Notes under the pieces: generated by a model
What the model was told of the DNA's origin: nothing
Databases searched by the model: none
The model's input: only the letters and a program-made list of their open reading frames with translations
Assembly (NCBI GenBank): GCA_945643635.1
Contig: CALZFC010000090.1
Coordinates: 248,001 to 312,000, forward strand
Length of the DNA: 64,000 nucleotides
Reading direction: 5' to 3'
DNA from: Allodiplogaster sudhausi
Lineage: Eukaryota > Nematoda > Chromadorea > Rhabditida > Diplogasteridae
Translations under genes and position numbers: made by a program
Shown here: positions 1 to 12,145 of the stretch, one piece after another
How positions within the stretch are numbered: position 1 is the stretch's first letter
How the letters are laid out: each line of letters opens with the position of its first letter

Positions 1-1004
1 ATCTTTATTTACGCGAATAGACTCCAGTATCATAGCACACAGCCAAACACAGGGGGAAATGTAAGGAGAAAGAGAGAGAGGCTGAGAGGGAGGAAGAGAG
101 AGAGCGAGCGAGAGAGAGAGAGAGAAAGAGACAAAAAAGATAGGAGTTGAAATACAAATTAACTTTGGGATGAGTCGAATGAGAATCATTCTCCTTCTCC
201 CGCGCAAACAAACTAGCGACATGAAACACAAGGGGAACATGACGGGTCTCATACTTCTCCGCTGTCTAGAAGAGGTGGGGATGGCAGGCAGAGACAATGC
301 ATGTACTAGATGTTCAGAAAACAAGGAAGGACTTGGTACAAATGCCGGAGGAGAACAGGCATACATTTCATTGAACACATATAATATATGCTTAACAGAT
401 AAGTCTTTCTGAGCATACTTCCTCTGCGAACCATTGCTACCTTACAAAAATGAACGAGAAGAGAGACTACGGTAGCTGACAAATAAGACATGACGAAATT
501 GAGTGTATATCATGTCGAATTAGCGACAAAACACGAGTACAAGTCTTCTTTTGTTTCATTGCAACGAACAAAACGACTTTTGGTGTTGCAAGTCCGCGAA
601 AATGAATGGACCGCAGTTTGAATCGAAATGGATCCCGAGTGGAAGAGCATGTTTCAGAAAGCAAAGATACGGTAGCTGACAAAACCTTACCATTTCACTC
701 TTTCTGCAAGATCCGACAGCCACACACACGGGGATATTCAAGGATTGTGAAGAGAAAGAAGAAGAGGAAAAAAGGATCTCGGCACGCATTTAAAAAAAGG
801 AAAGGGAAAATTCAAACTTACGCACTACTCACAACCCAAGTAGTGTCAAAGACATAGGGAGAGAGAAGAGAAGGAAAGAGAAGAGGGAGGGAGAGATGGA
901 GAGAGAGAGAGGGAGAGAGAGAGAGGGAGAGAGAGGGAGAGAGAGAGGGAGAGAGAGAGAGGGAGAGAGAGAGATAGAGATAGATAGAGAGAGAGAGAGA
1001 GACT
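1..1004. other. Gene-poor, GA-rich intergenic DNA
   Basis: I see no exon with convincing codon structure here. The stretch begins and ends with purine-rich microsatellite (about 62-132 and 865-1004, the latter with GGGAGAGAGA units). A short motif, ACGGTAGCTGACAAA, occurs twice about 200 bases apart (near 469 and 670), a minor direct repeat of unknown meaning. Open frames in this part are short and low-complexity. Confidence 0.6.
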
Positions 1005-1133
1005 TGATACTATTGCAAACCGTTAACTTAAAGATGAGTGGTCTTGTTTGACCAAAGTATACTTATCGGGAAGGGGTGTACTTTGATGAGGGGGGGATGA
1101 CTACGGTGGCACCGGAATCTCTTCTTCTTCTTC

Positions 1134-2637
1134 TTAGAATTGGGTGCCCTCGGGCGGCTGCGGCAGCTTCATGTTCTCCTTGGCAGCCATCATGTTCTTG
1201 CGGATGTCCTCGAGAACCGTCTTGATCAGATAGGACGCATTCCACGAACGAAGCGTGCTCAGCGAGCGCTTCTCAATCTGGAATACGAGAGAGAGAGAAA
1301 GAAACGATAGATACTGTACTCCTGGCACACGCACTAAAATAAATTTGAAGAAAAGTTATACCGTACAACTGGCACATTGAAAATAGATTGCTAGAACAAC
1401 GGTAGGCTCGGTATTTATTTTTCCATATATATTGTAACCGAGGGAAAGGGCAAAAGAAGGCCGGACATTGACTAATAAAAGAAGGGATATGCTGGAAATT
1501 GTGCTCCAACAAGTGAGAACAATCAGAAATGGACTCCGAGACTGACCACTCCGTTGGATTGGTTGACTCCGTTCATGTGGATCTTGGTGGTGAAGCGGAG
1601 GGTGGGCGGGTCGCGTGGATAGTTCGGGCCGCACTCAATGTGCAGGTTGTAGATGCGCGAATCGAAGGGCGTCTCCAAATTGGCGGGAAAATCAATCGAT
1701 AATTTTAAATATTCAATATAAACTCATGAAATGCTAAGGCATATGGTCTACATTAACACTCAAAAGCATGATTTCCACAGATATATGCACATTTCTGCTC
1801 ATCGTCAGCTTTCTTAGCATTATTACAAACAAGTTGTCTATAGTGATAAAACATTGTGTTTTAAAAAGACTTCAAACTCTGGAATTTGTTTTCGAAATTC
1901 GCACTGAATCCTTGAAAGGTATCTTGAAAGAGTAGTGGGATGAGAACGAACGAGATTGAGCGCACTAATCTAGGGACTAATCTAGACGAGCACGGTTGCT
2001 AGGAGGCGGCGCAAAAAAAAAAAACCAGAAACTATCATCATTTCTAGTATTTCTCGCCCGAATTTTGCTCTTTGAACTCATATAAAAGAGTAGAAGATGG
2101 GTAGAGAAGTCAAATCCATAGCGTAAATGGTCTTTCAACAGATGTAACTAGACCAGTTTCTTAACAACACAATCTCTCCTTGTCGTCTACGATATGGACT
2201 CTGTCCTGCGCAAGAGCGAAGAATGGATAAGCAAATTCGCATGCCACAAGGAGTAAATAGTTCAACATGAATAGTTCAGCCGCCGGACACTTTCTTAACG
2301 CGACTAACCCTGGGCGGGCCAATGATAGTTCCGGTCCAGCGTGTGAGTGTCATATCCGAGTCATCCTCAAGTCCCCACGAAATGTTGCCGTCTCCCTTGC
2401 CCTTTTGGCCGTCCTCGAGCTCCTCGAGCAGTCGGAAGTTGCGAGGAACGTCACAGGCTAACAATAAGAGTATTTCCTACTTATTAAATCGTCACAAACT
2501 TATATGAATGCATAATAAACGTATTGTCATTCTTTGTTATATAAAATATATTTTTTTTAACCATGTTAAAAAGAACAGAGCCGAAGTAGACTTAAACATA
2601 CAAGATAAGAAACTTTAACAGGAACAGGCTTACTCAT
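1134..2637 (-). CDS. uev-1: Ubiquitin-conjugating enzyme variant UEV-1 (MMS2/UBE2V family)
   Basis: Four coding exons on the minus strand join in frame: 2637-2634, 2457-2309, 1672-1547 and 1277-1134, giving 140 residues, the usual length of MMS2/UEV1. The protein starts [20 protein letters not shown], continues with the [18 protein letters not shown] block, and ends [15 protein letters not shown]; these are hallmark UEV stretches. UEV proteins keep the E2 fold but lack the catalytic cysteine; with UBC13 they direct Lys63-linked ubiquitin chains for DNA-damage tolerance and signalling (family knowledge). The first exon supplies only ATGA before a GTAAGC donor; this start is chosen because it completes the frame. 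The intron before the last exon ends in a CT-rich tract and TTCCAG. Nothing looks damaged. Confidence 0.95.
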
Positions 2638-3893
2638 GGCGCGTTCTTGTCGATGTTCAAGCCGGCTTGCAGAGAGATGTTCACTCGCTCTTCAGATAGC
2701 CGACAACAGAAAAAGGATCAGGCAGCCTACGATCGAGAGAAAAGCCCTGGAATGAGGAGATATACTCGTTGGGAGGGGCACTGCCTTGTTTTGCTTTCTT
2801 GAACGGGGCGTTAACAGAAATATGGAAATGCTGCATTCCACAAGGATGGAACTAGATCAAGCATGAGGCTAACAAAAATATATCACCAGCAGTCGGAACT
2901 GGACAAATTAAGCGAGAAAAAAGGTAAAAGCAATACTTTGAATGAACAGAACACAATAAACAACGAGAGGACCTTGTAAAAAGTGAGAAAACTGTGGAAA
3001 GCAGAACAGCATTCTGTGTTTTTAGTGTGATCCTTGATAAAACAAATTGCTATAACAAATTACCAATTGTCGAAATTTTTCATCATTAAAACGGATAATT
3101 CCCCTATTTCTATATAACTACATAAAAAATTTAAAGAATTGTTTAATAAAGGTGTGTAAAATTCTGCGTACCCAGGAAAATATTAAGATATTTTGCTATT
3201 TGTGTTTTAAATGGTTGTCCTGTGAAGTACTATATCAGAATTGCTTCCAACAGTATGATTGCATTCTGTTTGAGATAAAATGATTTCTGCTGCCATATTC
3301 AATTCATATTGCCATTTCTCTCGAACGGAATGTAATAAAGTCGTAAACAATTCTGATATATCACTTCACACGAAAAACTTTTGTAACACTGTCGATAGTT
3401 TGTCTTAATATTCAATAGCGAAGACAGAACTTCGGTCTCCTTTATTAAAAGATTCTACTTATTTTTTATGTGTTTGTGGATAAATAGCATATCTATGCGT
3501 TTTTATGCTGAAAATTTTCCATTATTTGTAATTTGTTCCTGTAATTTAATGTTTCTGAATAACACACTAAAAACCTTGTTTAGCTTGTTTTCTTGTTTAC
3601 AAGCTCCTCTTGTTTTTTCTTCTTGTTTTTAGCCCTTTTTTACCGCATGTTTGATCCAGTCCCGACTGCTTGTGCTGTTATTGGCCTTGCTTGCGCTGAC
3701 CGTGACATTCCTTCGCGTTCAATGACTTTCCTAGTTTCGGTTTCGACTACGGACTACATTTTTTTATGTAGTTCCTTGTTTGTGCGTGAGCCGAGTGGCT
3801 AGTTTGTGGTTGTTCTGTCCAGAGTGGAGTCGTTAGATAAAGGAGTGACTCCGCCCCTTGACGTTGCTCTTAGCCGCCAGCCCTCATAGGCCC
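2638..3893. other. Intergenic, AT-rich
   Basis: This separates divergently transcribed uev-1 (minus) and the quinone oxidoreductase gene (plus), so it should hold both promoters. I find no further gene. An open frame near 3593-3802 is hydrophobic and low-complexity, and I do not support it. Confidence 0.5.
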
Positions 3894-5119
3894 ATGATAA
3901 GTGGTGGCGCGGCATTATCTACAGCCCGCGTCTTTAGTCGCCAACTCAGCATGCGCGCCGCAGTTGTCTCCGTGTTCGGCCCGCCGGAGAACATCAAGAT
4001 CGTTCCCGATCATCCGGAGCCTTCGCTCAACTCAGACAATCAAGTTTCGTCTTTTTCCGCAAGCTCGCTCTTTTTCATTATATATGTTAAGCCTTTATGT
4101 TATCCGTGCAATATTTCTTATTTCTGCTTTTTGAATTATATTCTCGCTATGAATAACCCTGCAAATAATCTGTTGTTAGCAGAGGAACCCATTCGTTGTC
4201 ATGCAAATAAACTTGTTCCGAGCTCACTTTTAAAGTTCTAATTCTGTGCTTTACCAGGTTGTCATCGATGTGTATGCATCAGGCATCAACCCAGTGGATA
4301 CATACATCCGCTCCGGTGTCTATGGCCGTCTGCCACCGCTGCCCTACATCCCGGGACGTGATGGAGCGGGGGTTGTTAGAAAAGTTGGCGTTTATTTTAT
4401 TGAAATATATTAATTTTGTTTTGCATTTATTTGTTATATTTACTGAACCCATTTCATTAAAAAGTTGTTCGAGCTTTGCTCCAAAACACCACTTGCTTTA
4501 TTGAACACATTTAAATGCCTTTTCATTTCTTTCGCGCACGGTTACTTTGTATTTCTGCGCGTTTGCTTTTTAAAAGTATTTTTTTTTCTTTAAATTGAAC
4601 TTCGGCAATGTTAATACTGCCTGGTTTTATTAATTTTATATCATGAACTTATAGAGGACAGCATATTATTTTGATTCGACAAAAAATATATAATTCTCTT
4701 CTTCCTCATCAGACCGGCTCCGCCGTCACGCATCTCCGACCGGGAGACCGCGTCTGGTTCTTCGATGCAAGCGGAACGGCGGCAGAGGTCACCGTGGCCG
4801 AGAAGGCCGTTCCACTCGCAGAAGGTCTCTCTGCTACTTCGAGATCACATTACACATTTCGACTCCCTTTTATTTCTGCCGGCTTTTTCTTTATTTCCTT
4901 CACTTTGATGAGAAGCAAGAGATTGGATCATAGAGAAGGAATTAAAAGGCGGATCACTTCTTCCCCAATACTATCATCGACTATTCAAGCATCTCTCATT
5001 CATGGCCCCTGACCTAGTAATTGGAACTATCTCACTCCCTCTATCTCTCCCTCTCTATCTTTTCATCTTTATCTCTCTCTACAGCTCTCTATCTGTCTGT
5101 TCTTCTCTATCTCTCCCTT

Positions 5120-5157
<38 letters not shown>

Positions 5158-5452
5158 CCAGGCTTGTCCTTCGCGGAGGGCGCCAGCATTGGCGTGCCCT
5201 ATCTCACGGCCTATCGAGCACTCGTCACTCGTGGACATGTCAAGGTTCGCATTCTTTCTCTCTCCGTCTCTCTCTCTCTCTCTTCGTCTCTCTCTTTCTC
5301 CGCCTTTCTCCATCTCTCTCCACTTCTTTCTGCCTCTCCACCTCTCTCTCTGTCTCTCTCCCCCTCTACTTCTCCTTTTCTATATGTCCATCTCTCTTTC
5401 ACCGTTTCTCTCTCTCCGTCCCTCTCTCTCTCTCTCCATCTCTCTCTCTCCG

Positions 5453-5492
<40 letters not shown>

Positions 5493-6568
5493 AAGTCAGA
5501 CCGCGTCCTAATCCACGGTGCCTCGGGTGGTGTTGGCCTCGCGTGCGTCCAACTCCTCCGCCATCTCGGCGTCTCTCAGATTGTCGGCACGGTCGGCACT
5601 GTGGCTGGCGGCGAGCTCGTCAAGAAGTTGGTCTATTATTGACGAGTTTTTTTTCCACCTGTATACAATATGGCTATTCACACTAAAAATACGCGGCCGT
5701 AAATTATCAAATTACATTTTATCATTTCGCAGAAACGGCGCACACCACGTCGTCAACCACCGCGACGATGGCTACGAGGAACAGCTGAGGAAGTTGGCGC
5801 CCGAAGGTGCGGGGAATTCCTTTTTTTTAATTATTAAAGAGAAAGCCAAACCTTGATATATAAGCGCTAAATAGTCCTATTCATTAAAGGAGCCAAAAAC
5901 TCCAGAATTCCCGCCTTTTTACCTGACATAAGACCAAGAGAGCATGCGTGATTTAGAAAGACGCGACTAGAATAGTCCGGGAAATTCAAATAGATTTGCT
6001 ATTTAATTTTTCGCGCTCCGTTAAGCTGTAAAGATGTGTGGAATACATTTTTAGTCATAAATTATAAATAGTTTTAAATACTATTAAATCGTTTATTCTG
6101 TAGTCCTGTCGTTATCGACTGTTAGCTTTTCTTCCAGGATTCAATCTAATCATCGAAATGCTTGCGAATGTAAATCTCGCTCGCTCCCTCTCGCTGCTCG
6201 CCGTCGCCGGCCGCGTTGGCATCGTTGGCAGTCGTGGCGAGACCACGATCAATCCGCGAGCCATCATGGTGCAGGAGGCTGAGGTGTACGGTATGTCCTT
6301 TCATTTCGGGTATACGGTAGATAGCTGAGGTATACGGTATGTCTGCTAATGAAGAGTTACTGTAGATTGCAGGGCTTTTAATGAGTATACGGTTGTTGGC
6401 ACTCCAAGCCACACGCATTTCTCCTTTTACTACATTATTTCATCTTCTTGTTTATTAATCCTAATAGCATACTAAAGGCCTAGTTGGAACTTTCTTTTGC
6501 GTTTAAACTCCCACTGTTTCTCGCTTTATTTATCCTCTGTCTCTCACTCTCTCTGTCGCTCTTTCCAC

Positions 6569-6603
<35 letters not shown>

Positions 6604-6803
6604 CAGGAGTGATGCTGGCGGCCATAACCCAATCTGAACTAGCCGAGTCCAACTCTGCTCTCTCGGCTCTCTTCTCTTCCGGCGCAAGACCTGTGCTCAA
6701 GAAAGTCTACGAAGGCCTCGAGCAGTTGCCCGAAGCACACGATGACGTCATCAAGCAACCCGGCGGCTCACTCGGGAATCTCGTTGTCAAAGTTAGAGAT
6801 TAG
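3894..6803 (+). CDS. Quinone oxidoreductase, zeta-crystallin-like (MDR superfamily)
   Basis: Eight exons join in frame to 344 residues: 3894-4043, 4258-4389, 4713-4824, 5162-5244, 5493-5626, 5733-5806, 6138-6290 and 6607-6803. The order matches medium-chain dehydrogenase/reductases: an N-terminal GroES-like part ([14 protein letters not shown], then [12 protein letters not shown]), then [10 protein letters not shown], then the nucleotide-binding motif [14 protein letters not shown], and later [12 protein letters not shown] and [13 protein letters not shown]. The lack of zinc-ligand cysteines fits the zeta-crystallin branch, which uses NADPH to reduce quinones by one electron (family knowledge). 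The first 19 residues are basic and hydroxylated ([11 protein letters not shown]) and could be a mitochondrial presequence; the Met at codon 20 is an alternative start. Introns 4 and 5 contain long CT arrays running almost into the acceptor. It appears intact. Confidence 0.93.
5030..5492 (+). repeat. (CT)n microsatellites in introns 3-4 of the quinone oxidoreductase gene
   Basis: Long CT/TCTC arrays fill the ends of the introns before the exons at 5162 and 5493. In the second case the array runs directly into the CAG acceptor. They replace a normal polypyrimidine tract. The long Ser/Leu open frames over them are artefacts. Confidence 0.9.
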
Positions 6804-7746
6804 TCGGAATGATACCCCTCCATCCCCAGTAAAGTGGTCCTCACCAGGGGCCCCCAGGGCTATTTAACCGAGTCTAACATCCATAGGCAAATCTTAATCC
6901 ATTGGAACCAGAACAACAACCGGTGTACAAGTCGTCCCACTGTAGATCTTTTCACGACTACATTCCTCATGTATCTTTTAAATCGTACGCGTTTAAGTGC
7001 CTTAAAGTATTTGATAGAATGGTGGATATGCCAAGCTGTTCACACGAGGTTTGCTTCCCCATAAAGCTGTACAGTGTATATTGTATTATATAATAAAATA
7101 TATTTAAAACTATCCCAGTGTTGAACATGATTATAGAATGACTGTAAGCGAAACCTGCAAATAAGAGAGCATCCAAAGATTTTATCATTTTATCATAATC
7201 GGAGTACAGGCATAAACTAGGCAATGTTGTGTTCATATCAGAGATAAGGCAAGATAGAGAGAATTAGACGGCGAGTAGAAGGAGAAAGTGTGAAAGAATG
7301 AAGAGAGAGAGAGAAGGGGAGACAGAGAGAGAGAGGGAGAGAAATCAAAAGGAGAGAGCGAGGAAGACAGGGAAAGTACAAGAGGGAGAAATAGGCAGAT
7401 TGTTATGTTTACGATGCAAAGGAAAGAGAAATCGCAGAACGCCATTGCATCAGATACACACGTATGTAGGTAGGATAAAATTACAGAGTTTTCGTCTTCA
7501 CCTATTCTTAATATGAGGTTCTTGTAGATGCACGAGATTTATGAGACAAAGTTAACCGAAATATAAAATATATAACGAGTAAAATTGGACGACAAACTAT
7601 TATCGCTCAGCGTGTTTTTTTTTTAATATATAATTAAAATGAACTATATTTCTGCATTCCTTTCACTCCTCTTCTCTTCTCCCTCCAGCACATGTTGTTT
7701 ATGTCGGCTATAAGAATACTACACGAAGGGTGAACATTCCTGTCAA
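6804..7746. other. Intergenic after the oxidoreductase gene
   Basis: It includes the likely 3' UTR (AATAAA-like sequence near 7091) and GA-rich patches at about 7290-7440. I find no coding exon that I can support. Confidence 0.5.
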
Positions 7747-7889
7747 CATTCCGATCATGCGATCCAAGTAATATATTTAATTGTTATTATTATTTTAGAG
7801 CTCACAATCTTAAATAGTTTTCTCTTTCTCTCTCTCTCTCTCTCATGAGAGAGAGAGCGAGTGAGAGAGCGAGCGAGAGAAAGAGAGAA

Positions 7890-7924
<35 letters not shown>

Positions 7925-8100
7925 AGGACAATATGAGACAGGGAGAGAGAGAAAGGGAGACAGAGAGAGAGAGAAAGGGAGACAGAGAGAAAGGGAGACA
8001 GAGAGAGAGAGAAAGGGAGACAGAGAGAGAGAGAAAGGGAGACAGAGAGAAAGGGAGACAGAGAGAGAGAAAGAAAGGGAGACAGAGAGAGAGAGAAGAG

Positions 8101-8138
<38 letters not shown>

Positions 8139-8413
8139 GAAAGGAGAGAGTAAAGGAGAGAAAGAGGGAGGCAGAGAGAAAGGGATAGCAAGATCGTAAT
8201 AAGGAGAGAGCTGCAAAGGGAGAGAGGTGGGAGAAGTATGCCTTTTTAAAATACATATTAGCATTCCGATCATGCGATCCAAGTAATATATTTAATTGTT
8301 ATTATTATTTTAGAGCTCACAATCTTAAATAGTTTTCTCTTTCTCTCTCTATCTCTCTCTCATGAGAGAGAGAGAGCGAGTGAGACAGCGAGCGAGAGAG
8401 AGAGAAAGAGAGT

Positions 8414-8465
<52 letters not shown>

Positions 8466-8557
8466 AGGACAATATGAGACATTGAGAGAGAGAAAGGGAG
8501 ACAGAGAGAGAAAGAAAGGGAGACAGAGAGAAAGGGAGACAGAGAGAGAGAGAAAGG

Positions 8558-8604
<47 letters not shown>

Positions 8605-8757
8605 AGACAGAGAGAGAGAGAGAGAGAGAGATCGAAAGGAGAGAGTAAAGGAGAGAAAGAGGGAGGCAGAGAGAAAGTGAGAGCAAGATCGTAATAAGGA
8701 GAGAGCTGCAAAGGGAGAGAGGTGGGAGAAGTATGCCTTTTTAAAATACATATTAGC
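7747..8757. repeat. Tandem duplication, 515-bp unit, GA-rich
   Basis: A unit beginning CATTCCGATCATGCGATCC starts at 7747 and again at 8262. Each copy holds an AT-rich lead, a (CT)n-to-(GA)n inversion, a long purine array with GGGAGACAGAGA units, and a unique tail ending near TACATATTAGCA. The second copy is slightly shorter (about 496 bp), mainly through array-length differences. No coding capacity is credible; the 100-175 residue frames here are simple repeats. Confidence 0.9.
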
Positions 8758-9235
8758 AATCATTTATCTCTAATGATCTCCATTCATTTTTCAACTCAGT
8801 CTCCATACCTGTTTCTGTCTTTCTCGCTCCTCCCCCTTCCCCTATTTCGTACTCTCTCCCCTTACCTCTCTGTATCCCCCTCTCTCTACCCGTACCCTCT
8901 CTCTCTCTCTATTATGCAAGGAGTGGCATGCAAAATAGACGACGCAGAGATGTGGACTGCGAACGGGCGCGGGTCGTGGCGTGATCTATGAAGGACTGAC
9001 AATGGAATATAATAATCTCGCTTACAGTCGTCTTCTGTAGTCCACATGAAATAGTGATGTCTATAGCGCAATCAGCGTTGATTTTTCTCATCTTGCTATA
9101 CCGATGGATGTCTCTGTCCGAACAGAGGAGATGTATAAGCCAAACGTGGCTTTATCATGAGAAGGGTCCTGGCTAGAGTGGATGGATTCTCGAAGAGAGG
9201 AGAGATCTCCTTCTCTGCTCCTCTTCTCTCCTCGT

Positions 9236-9285
<50 letters not shown>

Positions 9286-9290
9286 TCTCT
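8758..9290. other. No gene seen; CT microsatellite at 9238-9280
   Basis: This is mixed intergenic DNA that ends in a 40-bp CT array just beyond the stop codon of the next minus-strand gene. No supported exon. Confidence 0.45.
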
Positions 9291-9823
9291 TCACTTCGTC
9301 TCCTCGGCTGCCGCGATGAATTCGATGTTCTCGATGATGGCGCTCTGCTTGTCTGCGTATTCCATCGTCTCCAGCACCGGCACCAAGGGGGCGAGGAAGG
9401 ACTGAAATCAATAGAGAACTCATTTTGATTGGACTCAACGTCAATATGTATAACTTATAAATGAATGAATAGTCTGTGGATAAGTGAATTGGAAATAATA
9501 ATAAAAAAAAACCTGGTTGTTCCTGATCAGCTTGGGCCGCAGTGCCTGCTGTGTCGTGGAAGTGATGTGCCGTCTCCCGAATTATCCATCTTTTTCTTAA
9601 CATAATTCTTTTGGCTCGATGCCAACTAACGGATCGGCTGAGTGAGATCGCGAGGCAGAATGGACTCGAAGATTCCATCGGGGATGCGGAAGCGGTCCGA
9701 GGTTGAGAAGTGGAAGGAGGCGTCCTGCTGGGGCTGACCGGGCCGGTCGGGATGGCAGAGGCAGCCAGAAGGGGGCACGACCACGCCATCCTTCTGAGTC
9801 ATTCTTCTCTCCTTTCTTCGCAC
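9291..9823 (-). CDS. Unrecognised small gene (3' exons well supported, start uncertain)
   Basis: The last exon (9401-9291) has a clear TTTCAG acceptor and reads SFLAPLVPVLETMEYADKQS followed by AIIENIEFIAAAEETK and stop. It continues in phase from an exon ending at 9513 (LRPKLIRNNQ before a GTTTTT donor). A candidate first exon lies at about 9823-9612 with a GTTAGT donor; one frame begins MTQKDGVVVPPSG, but its donor phase does not match, whereas the overlapping frame starting MAWSCPLLAAS does match. I do not recognise the family. The gene is the last of a run of small minus-strand genes reaching to 13.1 kb. Confidence 0.45.
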
Positions 9824-9965
9824 TTACAACACGGAGGTTTCCACTCACCAACTCCGCCTCGCGGCTTAACGCTTTCGGAGGCCGGCAAGGCTACTCGCGG
9901 TCGACCTGAGAGTATTAGACAGTCAGAGGAATGGGAAAGGGATTGGAGAGAGGTGGAATGCTGGG

Positions 9966-10159
9966 TTAGATAGGTTCGAAGGAAACGTACTCGTCATTCG
10001 AGTCACCATCGGTGTTGCCGATGCTGATTGCAGCACTTCTCGGCCTGGAATTTGAAGAGGAGAGAGAGAGAAAAAGAGAGAGAGAAAGAGAGAGAGAGAA
10101 AGAGAGAAAGAGAGAGAGAGAGAGAGAAGAGAGAGAAAGAGAGAGAGAGAGAGAGAAAG

Positions 10160-10190
<31 letters not shown>

Positions 10191-10689
10191 GAGAGACTGA
10201 GTCGCAGAGAGCGAGAGAGCCAAAGAGAGGTAATGAGGACTAAATTGAATTGAATGCACAATATTTTTTTTATGATTCTATTTAATCGATTCAGTTGTTC
10301 GGTTGGCAGACGACAATGGAGGAATAAAAACGAAGAATTCCTCATAAACTCACGTCGCACATCTCTTGCGGCCATAACGTCCTGAAAGAATGAATCGGAT
10401 TTTCGTTTACAGAATTATTTGACGGCGATTTCTCAAAGTTAAAAGGTTAACTCACTCTTCTTCTTGGTCTCTTTCGCCTTTTTCGACTTCTTCTTACTTC
10501 CTGCAAAATTGATCAACTTTTCATAAAAAAAAAACAAGCTCGAAATCTAAAAATGACAAGATTACAAGAGAACAGTTCTTCAAGAAGATGGAGATGGGTA
10601 GTCCGACCGAAGAAGTTTTCGTAGACTGCGAATCCAATGGCGGCCGCGGCCGCCGTCCCCGCGAGGAGAGCCATCAAGTGAGACGGCAT
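9966..10689 (-). CDS. Small basic single-pass membrane protein, 77 aa, family unknown
   Basis: Four exons join exactly in frame (10689-10608, 10500-10456, 10381-10354, 10044-9966) with good GT donors and TTTGCAG/TTCAG-type acceptors. The product begins with a hydrophobic segment (MPSHLMALLAGTAAAAAIGF, residues 1-20), then a very basic linker (SKKKSKKAKETKKK), then an acidic tail ending NDEYVSFEPI. The layout is that of a tail exposed from a membrane with the N-terminal helix as anchor; which membrane is unknown. The third intron is mostly GA/CT microsatellite. I do not recognise a family. Confidence 0.65.
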
Positions 10690-10965
10690 TCTCTGCCTCT
10701 TCCCTGCACTAAACTTTCGCTTTTACACCTGGATCCCATCATTCTCGTTGCGAATCGTAAACATTATACAATGTCATTCCCGAACGAAATTATTACAAGA
10801 CATACTAAGAAAAATTAGCCAAAATACATGTTGTCGAGGCAAATGCATTGGTTAAGAGAATCCTATTGTCTTGGTGAAACCATTCGTGTGTTATTTCTTG
10901 CGTTGTGGTAGGGGAGAATAACGAAATGACAAGGGGACTGTCGTCTTTTGAGAAGACCAAGAAAT

Positions 10966-11021
<56 letters not shown>

Positions 11022-11181
11022 ATGCATTAGGTGCAGTGTTCCTTGTTATAGACCAAAGATAAAACAAAAATTTATCCTGAGAAAGAAGAGGAGAGGGATA
11101 CCAATAAAGAGAACAAGGAGTGATGGCAAAAGAGTAGTTTGTTGGGTGGGAAGGGAAGTTCGCGGGGTGGAGAGGGAGAAC

Positions 11182-11953
11182 TCATTCGAGGGCGTTCTTC
11201 CCGTTGACATCCTGCTTGTGTTTGTCCTTGCCTGCAGACGAAATCGCGGTCGCGGACGCGGCCTGAGCTCGATCCTAATTAGCAAAGGAATTACTTAATA
11301 CTTTTTAATAAGAACCTTGTTATCAATACTTCTAAATAATAATAAAAATCTCTCTGTGGACATAAGCAACCTTGGACGACGCAACCTTCGACTTGACCTT
11401 TCGAGGCGCACTTCTCGCCTGAACATTGACTGTTTCATAGACTTTACAAAAAAAAAGCCTCAATAAATTGACAGTAATAGGAGTGACTTTGACCATTATT
11501 GACCAGATTCCATGACTGAAACCTCGCTGTGGAATGATGAGGTAGAGAAAAACGGATCTGACAGTGAGAACGGGAGTGACGGAGATGACTTTCTCTTCCG
11601 ACTTTCCTTCCACTTTCTTCGCGTCTTCCTTTTCCTTGAAGAAAGTTTAAGTTTAGAAGAATTTTTAGTATGATTAAAAAATTTTGGTTTAAAAGTTTAG
11701 AAGAATCATATGGATGATTCGATCGAAATATTGAATATATGTATGTATAGCTCACCAGCTTGGCAGTGCTCTTATTCTTGCGATTACGCGCTTTCTGCAA
11801 AGGAGATTATTTTTTCAATACTTAATGTTCTGAAGATTGAATTAGAAAAGAGAAAGTTTTGTAAAAGGAAATCATTGTGTAATTTGATGAATGGATTATG
11901 TTATTATTTACCTTTTCCTTTTTATTGTCAGGTGGTGGGACGTATTCTGTCAT
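11182..11953 (-). CDS. Lysine-rich small protein, 93 aa, family unknown
   Basis: Five exons join in frame: 11953-11912, 11794-11756, 11634-11563, 11418-11371 and 11262-11182. The product starts MTEYVPPPDNKKEKKARNRK and ends KDKHKQDVNGKNALE. It is almost wholly hydrophilic, with alternating lysine and serine/threonine, and shows no signal peptide or membrane segment. Such composition suits a nucleic-acid-binding or disordered protein, but that is only inference. All exon lengths but one boundary choice are multiples of three; the donor of exon 3 (GTCAGA) is the least certain point. Confidence 0.6.
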
Positions 11954-12145
11954 CTCCAGACGATGATCTGCAGATGATAAGGGATAAGAAGGTAGCTAGA
12001 GAAGGAGACACCGATGAAGATAGACATAGAATGAGAGAGAGAGGGAGAGAAAGAAAGAAAGAAATGGGGAGAGAAAGATCAATTTGAAGAGAGAGATGGT
12101 GAGTGAAAGACAGAGTGAGAAAGGCATCTTGCTCTCAATGAAGAA

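Noticed and set aside
5002..5686. Open frames of 169 and 221 residues inside the quinone oxidoreductase gene
   Set aside because: They read through CT-rich introns; the real exons on either side use other frames and canonical splice sites.
7755..8763. Long open frames of 100-175 residues rich in Ser/Leu or Arg/Glu
   Set aside because: They are translations of (CT)n/(GA)n microsatellite in all frames of both strands; no complexity, no splice context.
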